From contig JBKAHA010000020.1 in assembly GCA_046290675.1 (NCBI GenBank), positions 1 to 64,000 on the forward strand: DNA of 64,000 bases, written 5' to 3'. A model generated the notes under the pieces. That model saw nothing but the letters and a program-made list of their open reading frames with translations. It did not search any database and was not told where the DNA came from. A program made the translations under genes and the position numbers. Each line of letters begins with the position of its first letter. The first letter of the stretch is position 1. Of this stretch, positions 9,506 to 23,788 are shown piece by piece. Source of the stretch: Aureliella sp046290675 (GTDB taxonomy: Bacteria > Planctomycetota > Planctomycetia > Pirellulales > Pirellulaceae).

Positions 9506-10021
9506 CTAGTTCCATTGCCAAGATTTGGCAATTGCTTCCACTGTAGGCCAAAGATCGGCCTGGGCTTTTGACCCACCGAATAGGAAGCAGACCCTTTGAT
9601 TGTGGTGAATAACGATGCATTCGCGCGGCATTAACGAATCAAAGGTTGGCGGAATGGATACGCGGTACGCTTCGGATCCGTCGACAGTATAAGGAAGCTT
9701 GCTAACCGTCCCGCCAAATTTGTCGGCGAGTCCATCTGCTGATCCTTCTACCTCGGAGGAAACCGGTTTTCCAACGTCAATCGAAATCATCTCTTCAAGC
9801 GTTTCAGGATCAGCACCTTGCCGCGTCAGAATGATTACGGTGTTTCCATCTGATCGATTCGGCATCCAACCTAGCGGAGTGGGGAAAGATGCAATTCCGA
9901 TGTCGTTGACCCATTGCTCGCCTGTCTTGGTGACGGTCAGTGCACCGTTATCATTACTCTGTTCGCACCCCAAGTAGAGTGCGATCGTAAGGGGCATCAA
10001 AACGCGGATTGTTTCGCGCAT
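9506..10021 (-). CDS. Putative lipoprotein of unknown function
   Basis: 171 residues from ATG 10021, preceded by a GAGAG ribosome site. The N-terminus MRETIRVLMPLTIALYLGC ends in a lipobox-like YLGC, so it is probably lipidated at that Cys. The rest (FPTPLGWMP, VIILTRQG, YRVSIPPTFDSLMPRE, HHNQRVCFLFGG, AIAKSWQW) has the general look of PsbP/DUF1795-type small alpha-beta domains, in which a 'P.gW' strand and a final 'SfrW' helix are typical. That comparison is tentative. It lies 65 bp upstream of the next secreted-protein gene on the same strand. Confidence 0.6.
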   Translation of the reverse strand: MRETIRVLMPLTIALYLGCEQSNDNGALTVTKTGEQWVNDIGIASFPTPLGWMPNRSDGNTVIILTRQGADPETLEEMISIDVGKPVSSEVEGSADGLADKFGGTVSKLPYTVDGSEAYRVSIPPTFDSLMPRECIVIHHNQRVCFLFGGSKAQADLWPTVEAIAKSWQWN

Positions 10022-10131
10022 CCGTTTCTCTCTAATCAATTAACGTCGGCAGTAACCGAGTTGCCGGGTTGGATTTTGATTTACAAATCGTGAAGGTTCG
10101 GCGACTTCGGGTTTATGGCTTTGATCGGCAA

Positions 10132-10662
10132 CTACTTCTCTTCGATGTAAATTCCGAATACGTATTCCAAATCGTAGAATAAGTGGCGGGGGACTCTCTC
10201 TTCAAGAAGCCAGACAAGAATGATTGCCTTTTTGTGTCGCGTCTCCCACGTGAAACACAGTGAGTTGCCGTCGCTCTGCCCAAACTCATCCAACCTATCC
10301 TTCACATTCGTACCAATTTTTGCGACTTCTCGTGGTAGAGCGTCCCTCCAGACCTTCACGATTTTGGCGGCGGAAGTGCTTTCTTTAGCTGCAATTGAGA
10401 CGCTTTTTAGTGCGCTGTTACCAAAAAATTGGCCGCTCGCATAAGTTGCCTGTTCTTTTTCAATGGACTCCTCCAGGGCCGAAGCGAAGAAATGCTCGTC
10501 AAGGGAAAGTGTTCCTGCTTCGTTATGCGGTTTCTTTCGCGCGTCGAGGACCAGCCAAAAAGCGATCAGTGCGGCAACCGTTACGCACAAGAAAACCAGT
10601 TCGCGAGGAGTAAATCGAAGCAAGGTCGCGGCGGACGTGAGCTTAGAATTGGACACTCGCAA
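10132..10662 (-). CDS. Single-pass membrane protein of unknown function (TTG start)
   Basis: 176 residues with one N-terminal hydrophobic helix at ~20-40 (LVFLCVTVAALIAFWLVLD) and a soluble domain beyond it. There is no ATG near the beginning. TTG at 10662 is favoured because AGGAG lies 9 nt upstream of it. The domain contains KIVKVWRDALPREVAKIG, NSLCFTWETRHKKAI and a C-terminal aromatic strand (LFYDLEYVFGIYIEEK). No family recognised. Lower GC and codon use like its minus-strand neighbours. Confidence 0.55.
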   Translation of the reverse strand: MRVSNSKLTSAATLLRFTPRELVFLCVTVAALIAFWLVLDARKKPHNEAGTLSLDEHFFASALEESIEKEQATYASGQFFGNSALKSVSIAAKESTSAAKIVKVWRDALPREVAKIGTNVKDRLDEFGQSDGNSLCFTWETRHKKAIILVWLLEERVPRHLFYDLEYVFGIYIEEK

Positions 10663-10783
10663 TCGATTTATCTCCTAACCTACAGGCGTCAGAACGCAGG
10701 CGACAGCTAAGTCGACGCCGTTGAGACGGATGCAAAACTCGTCACATCTCGGCGACATCGTGTCTAAGGCGTTGCTATGCTCT

Positions 10784-11338
10784 TCATTTGTGCCGAGGAT
10801 GTTTCTCGCAACGTACACCCAACTCTAGAGCGGCCAGTACATATTCGCCATCAAAGTCTATTGAGTCGAAATCACAGAGTTCGAAAATGACGACTGGTTT
10901 GTTTGGATGTTTCCCCAGACCCTCTAGTGTTTCCGCAGATAGAAATCCGTTTGAAACGTAAATTCGATCAAGTTGTGGCATTTTGTTTGCCATCCTGGCA
11001 AATGCCGGGCTGGCCGAGGTGTTGTCAATTTCAAGGTATTCAATCTCCGGGAATCGTTCGATTTGTAGTTTCGGGAAATCCGTAAACGAGGATTCAAAGC
11101 GGACACCACGAACAAACGAACTGGAAGCACCTGGTGAGAAAATTCGGTCGATGATTCTCGGAACAGGCATCGCACCAATATTACTGCCCCATTCGATGTA
11201 CTTGATTCCCGGCCCAGATGCTGAAATTGCTTGTATGCGTTTTGCAGTTGCCATGCGCGAACTTAAGCCAACGACGAACAGGAGACAGACTGCGCAAAGG
11301 CTGAAACACAACAAGACACGAAGCAGAGTTCTACGCAT
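10784..11338 (-). CDS. Secreted or anchored protein with leucine-rich-like segment
   Basis: 184 residues from ATG 11338, with AGGA ~9 nt upstream. The N-terminal helix (RVLLCFSLCAVCLLFVVGL) is a signal peptide or anchor. The region ~90-150 has a regular alternation IEYLEIDNTSASPAFARMANKMPQLDRIYVSNG that looks like one to two leucine-rich repeats of the type frequent in planctomycete exported proteins. Below family level I cannot say more. Function unknown. Confidence 0.6.
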   Translation of the reverse strand: MRRTLLRVLLCFSLCAVCLLFVVGLSSRMATAKRIQAISASGPGIKYIEWGSNIGAMPVPRIIDRIFSPGASSSFVRGVRFESSFTDFPKLQIERFPEIEYLEIDNTSASPAFARMANKMPQLDRIYVSNGFLSAETLEGLGKHPNKPVVIFELCDFDSIDFDGEYVLAALELGVRCEKHPRHK

Positions 11339-11469
11339 TTGAATCTGAAATCCTTATCAGACAAGCATAACTTTGTCGCAAACTGAGCCGCCGTGGTTGA
11401 TATCGGACATTTAACATGCGAGCCTCGCTGACTTCGTATTCATGCTATCGTTGCACTGGCCTTCAATTT

Positions 11470-11964
11470 CTATTCTTGCTTTGGAAGCGATTCTTTCGGG
11501 ACAACTACAATCATAGTGTCTGGCTTTAAGACGGCTTCGTAGAATCGCCCCTGTTCAGCCGTGGTTAAAAGCAGAGCTGGAACCGGCTTTCTGAGTCGCT
11601 TCTTGATGCTCTCGTCGAACTGGTAGCGTTTCCCATTCGGTTTCAGGAGCACCACATCTTTCGACTCCAATTCTACTTTTTTAGTGATTGACTGCTCGAT
11701 TCGGATGTCCTTCATCTTGGTTACGGTTCGGAAGGCAGTGACTTTTGAACCGTCAGGATTAACCTTCTGATATGGAACCCGAACCTCATATTCACGGTGG
11801 ACGATTTCGGGTCGAGTTCCAATAAAGACTTCGGCCGTAAGGCTATCGCTCTGCGAAACGCTTAGAAGTGCCCAACGCGGAGGTTGAATTGGTAACTGTA
11901 CGTCCTCCTGGGCGACAGAAGTCACAGGGAGCATCCAAACCAAAAAAAATACGGCACGATTCAT
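11470..11964 (-). CDS. Secreted protein of unknown function
   Basis: 164 residues from ATG 11964, supported by a strong GGAGG ribosome site 6 nt upstream. The signal peptide is MNRAVFFLVWMLPVTSVAQ. The mature part is a charged beta-rich domain. It contains the pattern VPYQKVNPDGSKVTAFRTVT followed by lysine-rich stretches, reminiscent of planctomycete proteins that carry tandem 'YTV.VP....R' strands. No catalytic motif. It is part of the minus-strand run of small exported proteins from 13 kb down to 8.8 kb, with gaps of 66 to 220 bp. Confidence 0.65.
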   Translation of the reverse strand: MNRAVFFLVWMLPVTSVAQEDVQLPIQPPRWALLSVSQSDSLTAEVFIGTRPEIVHREYEVRVPYQKVNPDGSKVTAFRTVTKMKDIRIEQSITKKVELESKDVVLLKPNGKRYQFDESIKKRLRKPVPALLLTTAEQGRFYEAVLKPDTMIVVVPKESLPKQE

Positions 11965-12184
11965 CAATCACCTCCGAATAAGATATTTGACTTTAGTGTG
12001 GACATTGGTCGTAGTGCATCCGCATTGACCGATTCGTCGTTCCTCGGTTTATTACCCCATTGTTCGATTCGGCATTTCATCAGTATGAGCTCCGAAGATG
12101 CGACGACGCCTCGGGCTGGCTGGGCGTCTTTGATGTGACTTTCGGCAAAAGAGTATTTGGAACGCTCAAATTTCCACTCAAAGT

Positions 12185-12559
12185 TTAGCGAAGGTCGCGA
12201 ATCTCATCGTCTATAGGATCCCAAGGAAGCAGTATCCAGAAAACGATGCAAAGCGCTGCACTGACAAGGCCGACGAGCAGTGGCACTCTATCGTAGATCC
12301 CAGCATCAAATCCGATCTTCGGTTGCAGTGACAACGAAAGCAGGAAACTCGCAAAACTGAGTAGACCAATCCAGACTGCAGCCCCCAAGGCAACTGCAGG
12401 GTACTGTCCAATTCGTTTTACGATCGCGAAGGCCAGCGCGCTCAAGACTACAGCCTGGATGAACACGATCCACGGACTTAAGTTCATGACTACGTAGGAA
12501 GCGTTCGAGACGATGACGCAAACCGCTAGTTGGACCACGAACAATTTCCGGAGATTCAT
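12185..12559 (-). CDS. Small integral membrane protein
   Basis: 124 residues from ATG 12559. There are four predicted hydrophobic helices: KLFVVQLAVCVIVSNASYVV, PWIVFIQAVVLSALAFAIV, YPAVALGAAVWIGLLSFASF and PLLVGLVSAALCIVFWILL. The loops are short and the tail is acidic (DPIDDEIRDLR). No family recognised. A plus-strand frame over 12513-12770 overlaps the start but shows no coding character. Confidence 0.55.
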   Translation of the reverse strand: MNLRKLFVVQLAVCVIVSNASYVVMNLSPWIVFIQAVVLSALAFAIVKRIGQYPAVALGAAVWIGLLSFASFLLSLSLQPKIGFDAGIYDRVPLLVGLVSAALCIVFWILLPWDPIDDEIRDLR

Positions 12560-12779
12560 TATGAGACCTGTGATGCGGAAGGTCGACGCGAAGAGAGTCG
12601 TGGTGTGTGGTATGAATGTGACGCTGGTTAAGACGCAGCAACAACGAGTTTATCTTGTTGTTCGCGCTTCGGATGGCCTACCGAGAGTTTTGTATCAGAC
12701 TGTGGGTGATAATAGATCGCAGTCGGCGTTGGCTAGGAAGAAGAGACTTCTAGTCCGCGGTATGCATTGAGAAGTCCCC

Positions 12780-13091
12780 TTATTTTGAAGCGTCAGGAAC
12801 GGTTGCTTTCGGCTTCCTTGGCATCATCCAAATAAGCAGATAGGTGCCTTCGTCTGCGAGATTAGTTTTTAGGACTACGCGTTGCTTTGGTGCAATGTTG
12901 AACTTCTTCTTGGCTTCAACGATCACGATGTCGCCTGATGTAGTCTCTGGTGTGAGACGGTCAATACGATTGTTTAGGTAAAACAAATCAAGTTCCCTCC
13001 CATCTTTGACAGCGGCTAGAGAAAGGGTTAGCGCGGATCCAATTGTGTATTTGCTTGTGACGCGTGTAACTTTGTCACCGTGCGGAATCCA
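12780..13091 (-). pseudogene. Remnant of a coding sequence without a start codon
   Basis: Reading the minus strand from 13091 gives ~103 open codons with clear protein character (IGSALTLSLAAVKDGREL, NNRIDRLTPETTSGDIVIVE, KQRVVLKTNLADEGTYLLIW), but there is no ATG, GTG or ribosome site near the beginning and an in-frame TGA at 13092-13094. Just upstream, in another frame (13157 down to 13092), a second coding-like stretch DIPGPADLLGRVKLLMD ends in a stop. Together they look like one gene split by a frameshift. A TTG at 12986 could still start a 68-residue product. Family unknown. Confidence 0.45.
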
Positions 13092-13158
13092 TCAGCAGCT
13101 TCACGCGACCTAGCAAGTCAGCCGGGCCTGGAATGTCCGTTCGCTGATTGAAGAAAAC

Positions 13159-13489
13159 CTAGCTTTCCCAGACATCTAGCGCCGCCGGTTGGCTGCGGTA
13201 AGTTTGTTGCATCAGAACTTCGCTATGGACTCGGTTCGTGGAGTCACCGTCACTGTCGAATGAGGAAAGAATCTCGAAGTCCGCATCGGACGACGCCTCT
13301 TCATTTGGCGGCTTGGTGTCTGAGTCCGCCAAGGGGGGCGTCTGCAGGCGGAGCCGCGGTTTGGAGGATGGAGACATCGAAGATTGAGTTGCCCGCTTGA
13401 ATGCGGTCGCCGTCAAAAATCCCGATGGATCGGATCTTCGCATCATTCACAAAGGTACCGTTCGTACTCCCTGCGTCTCGAACTTGATG
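13159..13489 (-). pseudogene. Decayed FHA-domain gene with frameshift
   Basis: On the minus strand from 13489, one frame reads HQVRDAGSTNGTFVNDAKIR followed by FDGDRIQAGNSIFDVSIL. This is the C-terminal half of a forkhead-associated (phosphothreonine-binding) domain with its GSTNGTFVN loop. It stops at 13301. A neighbouring frame continues in coding style (TKPPNEEASSDADFEILSSF ...) to a stop at 13159. The switch falls in a run of six G at 13333-13338, so a one-base indel there would restore one longer protein. The N-terminal strands and start of the FHA domain are not recognisable upstream. A partner for the adjacent Ser/Thr kinase before decay is a reasonable inference. Confidence 0.6.
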
Positions 13490-13722
13490 CCCGCGTTGCC
13501 TCCGTTGGGAATGACGGGTTTATTCGTGTTATGACTGTCAGCGTCAAAGTTGTCGGGATGGTCAGCAATGGACTCTATTTGACCTAGGTCGGCGACATTT
13601 GGTGCAACCTTTCGCACGCCCACGCTTGTTGATTGATAACTCAGCTGCGCGGGGTGGCGGGCAACTCGGTAGCTTTGAGTCTGAAGCGATTGCTAGATCG
13701 ATCCAGCGAACAAAAGGTGGGC

Positions 13723-14319
13723 TTAAAGTGCGTCTTCGATGGCCCGTTCGCGCAGTTTCGCTAATGCGCGATAGTAGCGTTTCTTGACCGTGTCGCACTT
13801 CATCTCGAGAATCTCGGCAATCTCGCGAAAGGTCATGCAGTCGCCGTGCCGCATCTGGATGATCTCGCCATCGAGAACTTCAAGCGCCTTGATTTGGCTC
13901 AGAAGTTGGGCTCGCGTCTCTTTTGCTGCCAGCTTGCTCCCCGCTGACGCCGTCGAATCTGCGAGCAAGTCGACTACGGGTTCACCCTCCGCGAGCCCTA
14001 CTTCTTTGAGTGGGCTCCGGCAGTCTCGAAAATGGTTGCGAGTTTGTTCATAGAGCAATTGACGACACAGGATTCGAATCCAGACATTGGGATGAATTCT
14101 TGGAGACTGCAAATATTTGTTTAGCTGTGACTCGGCTCGGATAAACGCATCCTGGATGATGTCTGAAGGGTCAAACCTCGCGGCCAGCTGCTCGCTCGCG
14201 TTCCTCCTGAGCATCTTCCGTAGACTTGGGCGTTGCTCCTCAAACAGTTTTATCAGTTCAGCAACTCCGCCGTCCTGCAATTGCTGCAGAACGACCGAAG
14301 TTTCGTTACCTTCGACCAT
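13723..14319 (-). CDS. ECF-type RNA polymerase sigma factor (planctomycete subfamily)
   Basis: 198 residues from ATG 14319, with GAGG 7 nt upstream; the frame extends to a TTG at 14400. Region 2 is FDPSDIIQDAFIRAESQLNK followed by HPNVWIRILCRQLLYEQTR. Region 4 is LLSQIKALEVLDGEIIQMRH, then the helix-turn-helix MTFREIAEILEMKCDTVKKR and YYRALAKLRE. The family directs transcription of stress or envelope genes. No anti-sigma gene is adjacent. Instead a Ser/Thr kinase gene diverges from it, suggesting control by phosphorylation. Confidence 0.93.
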   Translation of the reverse strand: MVEGNETSVVLQQLQDGGVAELIKLFEEQRPSLRKMLRRNASEQLAARFDPSDIIQDAFIRAESQLNKYLQSPRIHPNVWIRILCRQLLYEQTRNHFRDCRSPLKEVGLAEGEPVVDLLADSTASAGSKLAAKETRAQLLSQIKALEVLDGEIIQMRHGDCMTFREIAEILEMKCDTVKKRYYRALAKLRERAIEDAL

Positions 14320-14532
14320 CGTTACGCCTCGCAGCCACTGAGTTCGACTTACCACCTCTCCTGATGAACTTAGGTCAGTTTCTTTGTGTTTGCACGCCAA
14401 TAGTGAATTTCTTGCATCGAATTCTTAGGGTAGCTATACGGTCTCGCCGGGTTAGATTTGACGACCGCAGATGCAGGACCTAAGTTTCCTAAAGAGGAAG
14501 ACGAAAGGTTAGACTGGAGAAAATGCATTCTT

Positions 14533-16347
14533 ATGAGCGAGACTGCAGTGGACCTTACCAATGATCAGCTCGCGCCTAATGACTCACTTAGTGAGCTCTT
14601 CTTACACGAACATCGTCTTGGACTCGTGGACGATATTCAGACCTTCTGCGAACGCTTTCCGGGTGAGCGTGAACGGATCCAACGTGAATTTCCTCAATTG
14701 TTGGATTTGGAGTGTGCATACAGGCAGCTTCTCGATGACAAGCCGGATATCCCAGGGTGCATCGGCAAATACGCGCTTGGTGAGGAAATCGGTCGCGGCG
14801 GCATGGGATATGTGCATGCGGCGCTACATCCCGATCTCGAAATCGATCTCGCAATCAAACTCTTGCCAGTGGACGGACTCTATCCGCAACGCAGTTTGAA
14901 ACGTTTCCATGCGGAAGCGCGTGCCTGCGCAGTCATGGACCACGCGAACATTGTGCCGGTATATGACTATGGACTGGAAGGCAGATTCGCTTATTTCGTG
15001 ATGCGGCGAATTAATGGAAAGAGTCTGGCCGACATTGTGAAGTCGTCTTGCGAACTGAGTTGGGAGGCGATCACTGAGATCGGATTGCAAGCCTCTTCTG
15101 CACTTGAATACGCCCACAAGCATGGAACGATTCACCGCGACGTGAAACCGGCCAATTTGATGTTGGAGGAAAGCGGAAAACTCTGGTTGGGTGACTTTGG
15201 CGTTGCCAAGCTTGCGGAGGATCATTCGGGCATCCGAAAACAGACCGAGCTTACGATGACCGGGGAACTAGTTGGAACTGCGCGGTACATGGCGCCTGAA
15301 CGACTCAGCGGAATCTGTACCCCAATATGTGATATCTATGGCTTAGGGCTTACTCTGTACGAGCTTGCCGCAGGCCGACGCGTGTGGGCTGATATCGAAG
15401 AACTTGCCACACTAACCGAGCGTCCAGCTTTACCGGACGTACGAGAGTTTAATTCTCAGGTTCCCACCGAGCTTTCTAAGATCATTATGAAGGCCTGCAG
15501 CTTTCGGCCTGAGGAACGGTACCAATCTGCGGCTGAGTTGGAATACGTGCTCAGAAGGTTTAGCCGCGGGAATGCCAAAGCAGATCGACGTTCTATTAAC
15601 AACATCTCGCGGAAACGCTGGTTCCGAAAGGACGTCCTAGTCGAAAGTTCTATCGCGTTGGCCATATTGACCGTTTCAGTTTCGGCATACGTCATTTCGA
15701 GCGTGCGTGAATCGAGCCGAGCTTCCGCCGAACAAATCGCCGACACACTAAAAGGGAAGCTATCGAATCCATGGCAAAACGTGGAGGGCGAGTCCATTTT
15801 CGATTCCGAGGATCGAGAGGTTCGCTCGGCTCTTATGGATTTCGTCAAAGCGGTCGCATTCAGCGAAATTGATTCTGAGGCAGATCGTGAAGCGGCCTCA
15901 AAGGCCTTGGACGACGTCGCCGCGATTTATGTGGACTCCGGCGTTGAAGCGTATGAAGCGTATGAGAGCAAGCAGCTCGACCAAGAAGGAAGTGTTTGGT
16001 CCAAAATTCCTCCGCTCTTAGCCCGTATCGAACAAAGTCACTTGAACCCCGCCTGGAAAGAGTACGGCTCCCGAATCCTGAGCATTATGTCGAATGAGGA
16101 TGCTACTGGGCATCTTACTGGCACGAAAAGGGAGCTTTTTCAAACTGCCTTCGAAGAACTCAACAATGCCTCGCCACCAGGTGGTCAAGCTAATGAGGCC
16201 GAAAGGGTTGCTCTTCGTAAATTCATTCAAGAGCTAGGCCGAATCGAGCTGTTCGAAGACATCAACTCGCTGCGGAATAAACTGACTCCTCCAGCACAAG
16301 AAACCGCATCTCCAATTCGCGATCAGATGGATGCCGCCACACCTTGA
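14533..16347 (+). CDS. Membrane-anchored Ser/Thr protein kinase, partner of divergent ECF sigma factor
   Basis: 604 residues from ATG 14533; the open frame extends to TTG 14458. A ~75-residue N-terminal region is followed by the kinase domain: GRGGMGYVHAA glycine loop, LAIKLLPV Lys, HRDVKPANLM catalytic loop, GDFGVAKL and GTARYMAPERL. After ~370 comes a single hydrophobic segment (SSIALAILTVSVSAYVISSV) and a ~220-residue helical exterior domain without recognised family. It diverges from the ECF sigma factor with ~210 bp between their starts, a classical planctomycete arrangement in which the kinase may phosphorylate the sigma factor. The lost FHA gene lies on the far side of the sigma gene. 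Confidence 0.92.
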   Translation: MSETAVDLTNDQLAPNDSLSELFLHEHRLGLVDDIQTFCERFPGERERIQREFPQLLDLECAYRQLLDDKPDIPGCIGKYALGEEIGRGGMGYVHAALHPDLEIDLAIKLLPVDGLYPQRSLKRFHAEARACAVMDHANIVPVYDYGLEGRFAYFVMRRINGKSLADIVKSSCELSWEAITEIGLQASSALEYAHKHGTIHRDVKPANLMLEESGKLWLGDFGVAKLAEDHSGIRKQTELTMTGELVGTARYMAPERLSGICTPICDIYGLGLTLYELAAGRRVWADIEELATLTERPALPDVREFNSQVPTELSKIIMKACSFRPEERYQSAAELEYVLRRFSRGNAKADRRSINNISRKRWFRKDVLVESSIALAILTVSVSAYVISSVRESSRASAEQIADTLKGKLSNPWQNVEGESIFDSEDREVRSALMDFVKAVAFSEIDSEADREAASKALDDVAAIYVDSGVEAYEAYESKQLDQEGSVWSKIPPLLARIEQSHLNPAWKEYGSRILSIMSNEDATGHLTGTKRELFQTAFEELNNASPPGGQANEAERVALRKFIQELGRIELFEDINSLRNKLTPPAQETASPIRDQMDAATP

Positions 16348-17183
16348 TCATTCGTAGCGCGAGAAATGTGCAAAAACACGGCATGCTAAGTTCCCCACCT
16401 GAGCGCTCCTCCCGTTCACCTGACTGTTTTCAGTTTCTATAGACGGGGCACAACGATCTTTCACCGCGTTCCTTGCTTGCTCCATTCCGAACCTTGGATT
16501 CCCTGCGTGCGGGATTCTCAACGAGGTGGGGATTCTCTCTTGGCTTCCGCCAAATCCGTTTCGCGCTGGATCTGTCTACTCACGCTTCGCCTTAGCACTG
16601 GCCCGATTTGCTCGGGAACCGGGCTCTCGGCCGCGTGCGTCTGCCCGAAATCCAGTGACTTCTTCTCGTGTCCTGGACGAATCGGAGTTTCACAATGCAG
16701 AGCCTACATCCAATCGCAATCCGAAGCATTCGATTTGGAAGTTGCGCGAAAGTTTGCTGAGTAGAGATGTAGGCCGAGACAACGATGCACAAAATGCGGG
16801 AAAACCGTAAACGCGACCACTGCAGAGGTGGATTGGGACGCCCTGGAAAACGGTTCTTTGCGTCCGATTTTTCGGGCGTTTGTAGCTTTGCTCGTTACGG
16901 CCCACAAAAAGCGCAACTTCCCAAAGCGTTGGTGAGGAACTCGGGGAAAGTCGGCCACTTCTCGCTATTGCATGGGGCCGGAAAGAAATTCTCCCAAAAC
17001 TCAGACTTTGATTGGTCCTGGGCAGGGGAGGGGGTCTAGGAGAAGAGCGTCTCGAGGGCCTTTCTCCGGGATAAATGTCCCAAAACGGACAGTGGGCGAC
17101 GCATAACACCTTTAAGGGAGTTTCTGCGGCAACGCAGCCCCTCATTCCTCCTGTCTTACGCACCATGTTTTTGATAGAACGCC
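16348..17183. other. Long intergenic region upstream of the first giant gene
   Basis: 836 bp with several overlapping open frames on both strands and no credible product. The stretch is compositionally mixed. The final ~100 bp (GGGAGTTTC, CCTCCTGTC) should contain the promoter of the giant gene, but I cannot place a -35/-10 pair with confidence. Confidence 0.45.
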
Positions 17184-23393
<6,210 letters not shown>

Positions 23394-23406
23394 TAGCGAG
23401 CTAGTG

Positions 23407-23434
23407 TGGTGACTCAAAAAAAAACGAGTCACCA
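23407..23434. terminator. Hairpin after the first giant gene
   Basis: Perfect 9-bp inverted repeat TGGTGACTC / GAGTCACCA around a loop of nine A and one C. The hairpin lacks a trailing T-tract on the plus strand, so termination is plausible but not certain. Confidence 0.55.
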
Positions 23435-23502
23435 AACAGTCTATGGGGATGGATTGACTGTGTGTCGATCCGTCCCCCCAGTCCACCCGTTTACAAGGAA
23501 CC

Positions 23503-23522
23503 TGTCACCCCCACTGGTGACA
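23503..23522. terminator. Second small hairpin downstream
   Basis: TGTCACC - CCCACT - GGTGACA, a perfect 7-bp stem with a 6-nt loop, without a T-tract. It shares the GTGAC core with the hairpin ~90 bp before it. It may be a backup terminator or a protein-binding palindrome. Confidence 0.35.
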
Positions 23523-23788
23523 CCCGGTTCTAGTAGCGGAGCGCGCCGAGAAAGCTGCGAGAATCGCGGATTGGAATCGGTGTAGGGATCTCCGCGCGAC
23601 ATCGAACCGAATCGGATCGATTTCTAGGCATGCCAGGATGCTCTGCCTCCCGAACTGTTGCGGCTAGCGTGCGCACCGCAATAGGAAAAATCGCATGTGC
23701 GATTTCTGATGGAACGCCTTTATCTTATCGGCGGGGATTTCCCGCTAATTGTTAGTTCCCCCCAAATGCAAGTTGAGATACCAATTCC

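Noticed and set aside
12513..12770. 85-codon plus-strand frame opposite the start of the small membrane protein gene
   Set aside because: No ribosome site, no family similarity, and it overlaps a better supported gene.
16690..17166. 158-codon minus-strand frame upstream of the first giant gene
   Set aside because: The product is Arg/Pro/Ser-rich without domain pattern and overlaps the expected promoter of the giant gene.
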